A stretch of 9,873 nucleotides of DNA, taken from a bacterium. GTDB lineage: Bacteria; Patescibacteriota; Minisyncoccia; Phycocordibacterales; Phycocordibacteraceae. Each line of letters begins with the position of its first letter. Position 1 is the first letter of the stretch. The notes beneath the pieces are model-generated. The model had not been told where the DNA came from and did no database searches. It saw only the letters and a list, made by a program, of their open reading frames with translations. Shown here piece after piece: positions 6,217 to 9,873 of this stretch. The stretch spans positions 1 through 9,873 of the forward strand of contig JAJXUQ010000015.1 in assembly GCA_021782685.1 (NCBI GenBank). Reading direction: 5' to 3'. The translations under genes and the position numbers were made by a program.

Positions 6217-6869
6217 TCTGTTCCGGATAGTACGACCCGATTCCTCCCGCCTTCTTTTGCCGCATACAGGGCACGATCCACGCCCTCATATAAGGATCTC
6301 GCATCCTGCGAGCTTTTTGACGAGATGACGCCGAAGCTGGCCGTGACATTCAGGTCCGGATGCTTATCAAACGTCATCTGCGAGATCTTTGCTCGAAAGT
6401 CTTCCGCATCGCGCGCGGCGACCGTCTCGTCCGCGCCCCGCAAGAGTACGATGAACTCTTCCCCGCCCAGGCGCGCCACGATATCCGTACTGCGAACGGA
6501 ACTCATGAGGAGCGTGGACACCCTCTGCAGCACCTCGTCACCGACCGGATGGCCGTAGGTATCGTTGATATGCTTGAAGTGGTCGAGGTCGACAAGGATC
6601 AGGGAGATTTCTTTGAGAGGTTCCCCGTGCGTCCGTTTTTCCGGCACCTCTCCGCGGATAAGCTTGAGCGACTGGTCGAGCTCGTGATCGAAGACCCTGC
6701 GGTTTTTCACTCCGGTAAGGGGATCGATGCCGTGCTGTTCTTCGAGGTATTCGATATGCCACTCGAGCAATCCCTTTTCGTTCTCGAGTTCCGTTATCTT
6801 CCTCTCCAAGGTCTCGCGTTCGCTTTCCGAGGCCTTAGCAGAATCCCGTCCGGCTTTGAAGGATTCCAT
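6213..6869 (-). CDS. GGDEF-domain diguanylate cyclase with a coiled-coil N-terminus
   Basis: A predicted enzyme that makes cyclic di-GMP from two GTP. The 218-aa protein has a charged coiled coil (about 12-46) and a complete GGDEF domain (about 47-215), with no membrane or known sensor domain, so it should be cytosolic and dimerise through the coil. Catalytic elements are present: D-P-L-T-G-V-K-N-R-R (49-58), the metal-binding D-L-D (94-96), F-K-H-I-N-D (98-103), the active-site G-G-E-E-F (135-139), and the closing A-L-Y-A-A-K-E-G-G-R-N-R-V (205-217). The product-inhibition site RxxD is R-S-T-D (126-129), exactly five residues before GGEEF, so feedback inhibition by c-di-GMP is expected. There is no EAL or HD-GYP phosphodiesterase partner here. 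It starts 11 bp after lemA without a Shine-Dalgarno and overlaps htpX by ATGA, placing it in the middle of the operon. Confidence 0.94.
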   Translation of the reverse strand: MESFKAGRDSAKASESERETLERKITELENEKGLLEWHIEYLEEQHGIDPLTGVKNRRVFDHELDQSLKLIRGEVPEKRTHGEPLKEISLILVDLDHFKHINDTYGHPVGDEVLQRVSTLLMSSVRSTDIVARLGGEEFIVLLRGADETVAARDAEDFRAKISQMTFDKHPDLNVTASFGVISSKSSQDARSLYEGVDRALYAAKEGGRNRVVLSGTE

Positions 6870-6880
6870 GGCGCGGGGGT

Positions 6881-7441
6881 TTAGAACTGCACTTTCACCG
6901 GTTCTGCGGCTGCGGCATCCGCAGCCGCGAGTTCGAAGAGGTCCATCGGCTTGAATCCGAAGCTTGCGGCGATCAGGTTCCCCGGAAAGGACTGCTCGGC
7001 GGTATTGAGCGACATGACGGTCGTATTGTAGAAGCGCCGCGCGGCCTGGATCTTGTCTTCGGTATCGGAGAGTTCCCTCTGGAGAGAGAGGAAATTCTCA
7101 TTCGCCTTGAGCTCCGGATAATTCTCCGCGACGGCAAAGAGCGATTTCAGCGTGCCCGCGAGCGCGTTCTCCGCAGCCGCCTTCTCCGCGGCGCCCGAAG
7201 CGCCCATCGCTTTCGTACGCGCCTCGGTGACGTCCTCGAAGGTCGTCTTCTCGTGCGCAGCGTACCCTTTCACCGATTCGACAAGGTTCGGGATGAGATC
7301 GTAACGGCGCTTCAGCTGCACGGCGATATCGGCCCAGGCCTCCTTCGCATGATTCGTGAGCGTGATGAGGCGGTTGTAAGTCGCAATGACCCAGAGCACG
7401 ACGATAGTAAGAACGACGAGGATTATGGTGATGGTAGACAT
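6881..7441 (-). CDS. lemA: LemA family protein
   Basis: A small membrane-anchored helical protein of the LemA family. Its biochemical role is unknown, but it often sits beside htpX or other membrane proteases. The 186-aa length matches the family. One N-terminal transmembrane helix (about 4-21) precedes Y-N-R-L (22-25), followed by the family signatures V-Q-L-K-R-R-Y-D-L-I-P-N-L-V (41-54) and, at about 107-139, Y-P-E-L-K-A-N-E-N-F, the L-Q-R-E-L core, T-E-D-K-I and A-A-R-R-F-Y-N. The C-terminus is an Ala-rich segment ending V-K-V-Q-F. Known LemA structure is a long four-helix bundle outside the membrane with a short tail on the other side of the helix. It is the first gene of the operon with the GGDEF cyclase (11 bp downstream) and htpX. 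The ATG (7439-7441) lies 8 nt after a consensus TATAAT, so the message is probably leaderless. Confidence 0.97.
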   Translation of the reverse strand: MSTITIILVVLTIVVLWVIATYNRLITLTNHAKEAWADIAVQLKRRYDLIPNLVESVKGYAAHEKTTFEDVTEARTKAMGASGAAEKAAAENALAGTLKSLFAVAENYPELKANENFLSLQRELSDTEDKIQAARRFYNTTVMSLNTAEQSFPGNLIAASFGFKPMDLFELAAADAAAAEPVKVQF

Positions 7442-7449
7442 ACCGAAAA

Positions 7450-7458
7450 ATTATAGCA
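7450..7458 (-). promoter_or_regulatory. Promoter of the lemA operon (consensus extended -10)
   Basis: The minus strand reads TGC-TATAAT, a perfect -10 with a TGn extension, ending 8 nt before the lemA ATG. The -35 is weak (TTCTGC at 17 bp spacing) and lies in the 3' end of the upstream gene. The expected start of transcription falls within a base or two of the ATG. Confidence 0.72.
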
Positions 7459-7467
7459 CGGCGCGTC

Positions 7468-7893
7468 TTAGCGCAGAAGGGAGAAAAGATATGCTCCCAT
7501 AGGCGCGCACCAGACGAGCCAGTCGGTAACCGCTTTCGTCCAGTGCTGGTGGTACCGTCTGCGCTGGAGAAAGAACTCCTGGTAGGAGATGAGGAGGGTC
7601 GTGAGGAGGAGCACGACGGCGAGCGCGGCACGGCTTCCGGCAAGACCGAGCGTCAGGAAGGTCGCCGCATATATGACAAGGAGCGAACCGGCCAGATGGA
7701 ATACCTGCCGATACGCGGCGATCTTATAGCCGTACCGCCCGACGCCATACTTCCGCTGATAGCGCGCGACGGCTGCGTTGTACGAGCGGATACCGCGCAC
7801 CCACTGCCCCGCGACCTTCGTCCTGAAAGGGTACGCCCTGTCCGGCAGGATGACGAGCGCATGGTAGAAATCGCCGATGCGCCTCTTCTTCAT
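7468..7893 (-). CDS. Hypothetical membrane protein (141 aa)
   Basis: I do not recognise the family. The N-terminal 60 residues are basic and aromatic (S-Y-N-A-A-V-A-R-Y-Q-R-K-Y-G-V-G-R-Y-G-Y at 37-56), so they are probably cytosolic. Three hydrophobic segments follow (about 63-85, 86-106 and 122-140), with a basic patch F-F-L-Q-R-R-R-Y-H-Q-H-W (107-118) between the last two. The open frame extends upstream to 8112, but that part lies antisense to recG. The ATG at 7891-7893 is chosen because it is 7 nt from a TATACT -10 and the upstream residues look non-coding. It stops 26 bp before lemA on the same strand, so read-through into the lemA operon is possible, although lemA has its own strong promoter. 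It is divergent from recG. Confidence 0.75.
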   Translation of the reverse strand: MKKRRIGDFYHALVILPDRAYPFRTKVAGQWVRGIRSYNAAVARYQRKYGVGRYGYKIAAYRQVFHLAGSLLVIYAATFLTLGLAGSRAALAVVLLLTTLLISYQEFFLQRRRYHQHWTKAVTDWLVWCAPMGAYLFSLLR

Positions 7894-7899
7894 GCGCCC

Positions 7900-7909
7900 T
7901 AGTATACTA
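7900..7909. promoter_or_regulatory. Palindromic -10 shared by two divergent genes
   Basis: The 10-bp perfect palindrome TAGTATACTA sits in the 21-bp gap between the 141-aa gene (minus) and recG (plus). TATACT reads as a -10 (5 of 6) on both strands: on plus at 7903-7908, 6 nt before the recG ATG, and on minus at 7901-7906, 7 nt before the other ATG. Any -35 would lie inside the opposite gene, and none is clear. Symmetric -10 elements giving divergent transcription are known in bacteria. Confidence 0.6.
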
Positions 7910-7914
7910 CGGGA

Positions 7915-9873
7915 ATGGACCCGGAAGATTCGGTCGACGCACATTTCCCGCGCCTGAAGCCGGAACAGAAACGGGCGCTCGCAAAGCTCGGGATACGAAG
8001 CATCCGCGACCTGCTCTATCACTTCCCCACCCGCTACGAAAACGCGGGCGCGACCGGTACTATCGCCGCGGCGGCGGCGGGGACCAACGTAACGCTCTAT
8101 GGCACCGTGCATAAGCCAGAGGTGCGCAAAGCATGGAAAAGCCGCCGGCCGGTCGCCGAGGCGTATCTCGAAGACGCGTCAGGAAAGATAAAAATGATGT
8201 GGTTTTCGCAGCCTTATATCGCGAAAACCTTACATGAAGGCATGCTGGTGAAAGTAAGCGGGCGCATAAGCGGCGAAGGGACGAAGATCTACCTTGCGAA
8301 TCCGGAAATCGATAGGAGCGCCGTGCGAGCGGAAGACGTGCATGATTCGCTCTTTCGGCGACAAGGCGATATCCCGGATACGCCTTCCCAGAGTGTCGTC
8401 TTAGCGCCACATCCGGTATATGCCGAGAGCCAGGGCATCTCCTCGCTCTGGCTGCATCATGCGGTTAAACGCGTATTCGAGGCGCGCGCGCATGAGCACA
8501 TCGAAGATCCTATCCCTCCGGAGATCCTCGGACGCTACAAGCTTCCCTCGCTCTCTGCAGCGCTCATGTTTATTCACGCGCCGCGGAAGATCTCTGACGC
8601 AGAAGCGGCACGGAAGCGGTTTGCCTTCGAAGAAGTGTTCGCGCTCCACATAGTGATGCAGCGCCGTCGGCGCGCACAGCTTCGCGAAGAAGCGCTCCCC
8701 GTCACGGTCGATCGGCAGGCGCTTGCCGACTTCATCGCCTCATTCCCCTTCCCGCCGACTGGCGCACAGATGCGCGCGATCAACGCCATCGTCGCCGATT
8801 TCGAACAAACGCATCCGATGCTCCGTCTCCTCGAGGGCGATGTCGGCAGCGGCAAGACCGCCGTTGCCGCCGCTACCGCCTACCTCGTCGCGACGTCGCT
8901 CCCGAAAGGGCGTGTCGCCGGCACGCTTCAAGTCGCCTATCTCGTCCCCACCGAGATCCTCGCGAAGCAGCACTTTTCCACCTTCGTCTCCTATTTCAAG
9001 GACCATCCGATCCCTATCGGCCTCATCACGGGAAAAGAGTGTCGGAAATTCCCCTCGCGCGTGCGGTACGAAGAGTCCACGAAACTCTCGAAGCCCGTGT
9101 TTAAAAAGATGGTGAGCAACGGCGAAATACCGATCGTCATCGGTACGCATGCGCTCATCGAGAAGTCTCTCTCGTTCAAATACTTCGCGTATGCCATCAT
9201 CGACGAGCAGCATCGCTTCGGCACCCTGCATCGGCAGAAGCTCGCGACAAAGGGCGCGGTCGCCCCGCATCTCCTTTCGATGACCGCGACGCCTATCCCG
9301 CGTACGCTCGCGCTCACCATCTATGGCGACCTCGATCTCACGCTCCTCGACGAGATGCCAGCAGGAAGGAAGCCGATAATCACCGAGGTGCTCGGCCCGG
9401 AGAAACGCGAGGACGCGTACGCGCGCGTACGCGAAGAACTCGCCCTCGGCCGCCAGGCGTACGTCATCTGTCCGCGCATCGACGAACCCGATCCGGCAAA
9501 AGAGCTTGCGCTCCAGGCAAAGTCGGTCAAGGCCGAAGCCGCGCGCCTGCAGAAAAACGTATTCCCGGAAGCGACCGTCGGCATCCTGCACAGCAAGATG
9601 CGCCCGGCAGAGAAAGAAGACGTGATGAAACGGTTCGAGCGGGGCGCGGTCGACATCCTCGTTGCAACCTCGGTCGTCGAGGTCGGCGTGAACGTCCCGA
9701 ATGCTACGGTCATCCTTATCGAGGGCGCCGAGCGTTTCGGGCTCGCACAGCTGCATCAGCTGCGCGGGCGCGTGATCCGCTCCACCCACCAAGCCTATTG
9801 TTTCGCGTTGCCGGAATCTTTCGGACAGAATACGAAAGACCGGCTCAAGGCGTTCACGAGCGCCAAAAACGGC
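7915..9873 (+). CDS. recG: ATP-dependent DNA helicase RecG (partial, runs off the right edge)
   Basis: RecG remodels stalled replication forks and branch-migrates Holliday junctions. The 653 visible codons are open throughout and lack only the C-terminus (full RecG is about 690-700 aa). An N-terminal helix-hairpin segment (14-40) is followed by an OB-fold wedge domain (about 57-131) that splits the junction, and then by helicase domains. Walker A is G-D-V-G-S-G-K-T (308-315), motif Ib P-T-E-I-L-A-K-Q-H (345-353), the DEXH box D-E-Q-H-R-F-G (430-436), motif III S-M-T-A-T-P-I-P-R-T (455-464), and motif V V-E-V-G-V-N-V-P-N-A-T (588-598). Motif VI reads Q-L-R-G-R-V-I-R (615-622), with Ile621 where E. 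coli RecG has Gly. About 20 extra residues follow T-G-K (372-374) before the conserved G-E-I-P-I-V-I-G-T-H (403-412). The ATG (7915-7917) is 6 nt after TATACT with no Shine-Dalgarno, so the message is probably leaderless. Confidence 0.97.
   Translation, partial: MDPEDSVDAHFPRLKPEQKRALAKLGIRSIRDLLYHFPTRYENAGATGTIAAAAAGTNVTLYGTVHKPEVRKAWKSRRPVAEAYLEDASGKIKMMWFSQPYIAKTLHEGMLVKVSGRISGEGTKIYLANPEIDRSAVRAEDVHDSLFRRQGDIPDTPSQSVVLAPHPVYAESQGISSLWLHHAVKRVFEARAHEHIEDPIPPEILGRYKLPSLSAALMFIHAPRKISDAEAARKRFAFEEVFALHIVMQRRRRAQLREEALPVTVDRQALADFIASFPFPPTGAQMRAINAIVADFEQTHPMLRLLEGDVGSGKTAVAAATAYLVATSLPKGRVAGTLQVAYLVPTEILAKQHFSTFVSYFKDHPIPIGLITGKECRKFPSRVRYEESTKLSKPVFKKMVSNGEIPIVIGTHALIEKSLSFKYFAYAIIDEQHRFGTLHRQKLATKGAVAPHLLSMTATPIPRTLALTIYGDLDLTLLDEMPAGRKPIITEVLGPEKREDAYARVREELALGRQAYVICPRIDEPDPAKELALQAKSVKAEAARLQKNVFPEATVGILHSKMRPAEKEDVMKRFERGAVDILVATSVVEVGVNVPNATVILIEGAERFGLAQLHQLRGRVIRSTHQAYCFALPESFGQNTKDRLKAFTSAKNG
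9414..9433. repeat. Tandem copies of the palindrome CGCGTACGCG
   Basis: Two perfect 10-bp palindromes lie back to back inside recG, and a third copy is at 258-267 in the end of the cysteine-motif membrane protein gene. Here they encode A-Y-A-R-V-R in a helix of RecG, so codon usage in a GC-rich gene may be the whole explanation. Confidence 0.4.

Noticed and set aside
6010..6558. A 182-codon plus-strand frame spanning the htpX and GGDEF genes
   Set aside because: It is a shadow of two well-recognised minus-strand genes and matches no known domain pattern.
7894..8112. The upstream 73 codons of the 141-aa membrane protein frame
   Set aside because: This stretch lies antisense to the start of recG, has a non-coding composition, and is upstream of the -10 at 7901-7906.
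8740..9792. A 350-codon open frame on the minus strand across recG
   Set aside because: It is antisense to an intact RecG with all helicase motifs. Its residues are dominated by Arg, Asp, Glu and Gly, as expected from reading GC-rich codons backwards.

Overview
The window looks like chromosome from a GC-rich candidate-phyla-radiation (Patescibacteria, Parcubacteria-like) bacterium. The assignment is an inference. It rests on very tight gene packing, almost no Shine-Dalgarno sequences, a RecG with an extra segment after motif Ib, and a HlyD-type adaptor with a large insert (S-A-Y-x-x-A-D-D-A-V, F-S-N-P) that I recall from this group. No 16S rRNA or other marker is present, so the phylum is not proven. 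Base composition is high GC by eye and was not computed.

Layout: every gene except the last lies on the minus strand, so the window is best read from right to left. At the far right recG (7915 onward, plus strand) runs off the edge. It diverges from a 141-aa membrane protein (7468-7893) across only 21 bp, which hold the palindrome TAGTATACTA, apparently a -10 element for both directions. Next, reading leftward, is a three-gene operon, lemA - GGDEF diguanylate cyclase - htpX (7441 down to 5320), headed by an extended -10 promoter 8 nt before the lemA start. A tRNA-Ser(GGA) gene follows (5195-5281) with its own extended -10.

Downstream of the tRNA is an efflux operon: a long HlyD/MacA-type adaptor (3558-5093), a short HlyD/EmrA-type adaptor without a helical hairpin (2884-3546), a 14-helix DHA2-family MFS pump (1370-2884) and a MarR-family regulator (893-1339). 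A 15-bp inverted repeat, TAGATA-CTC-TATCTA, overlaps the -10 of the first gene and is the natural candidate for the regulator's operator. The supposed logic is that MarR represses the operon, a ligand releases it, and the pump exports the compound.

The left edge holds an unrecognised four-helix membrane protein with two cysteine-pair motifs (253-786), followed 6 bp later by the start of an anchored coiled-coil protein that leaves the window (1-246).

A theme runs through the window. Several transcription units have a recognisable -10 hexamer only 6-8 nt before the start codon, which predicts leaderless mRNAs. Many downstream genes begin by stop/start overlap (ATGA, TGATG) instead of a ribosome binding site. 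There is no gene-free stretch longer than about 110 bp, and I saw no insertion sequence, CRISPR array, integrase or rRNA.
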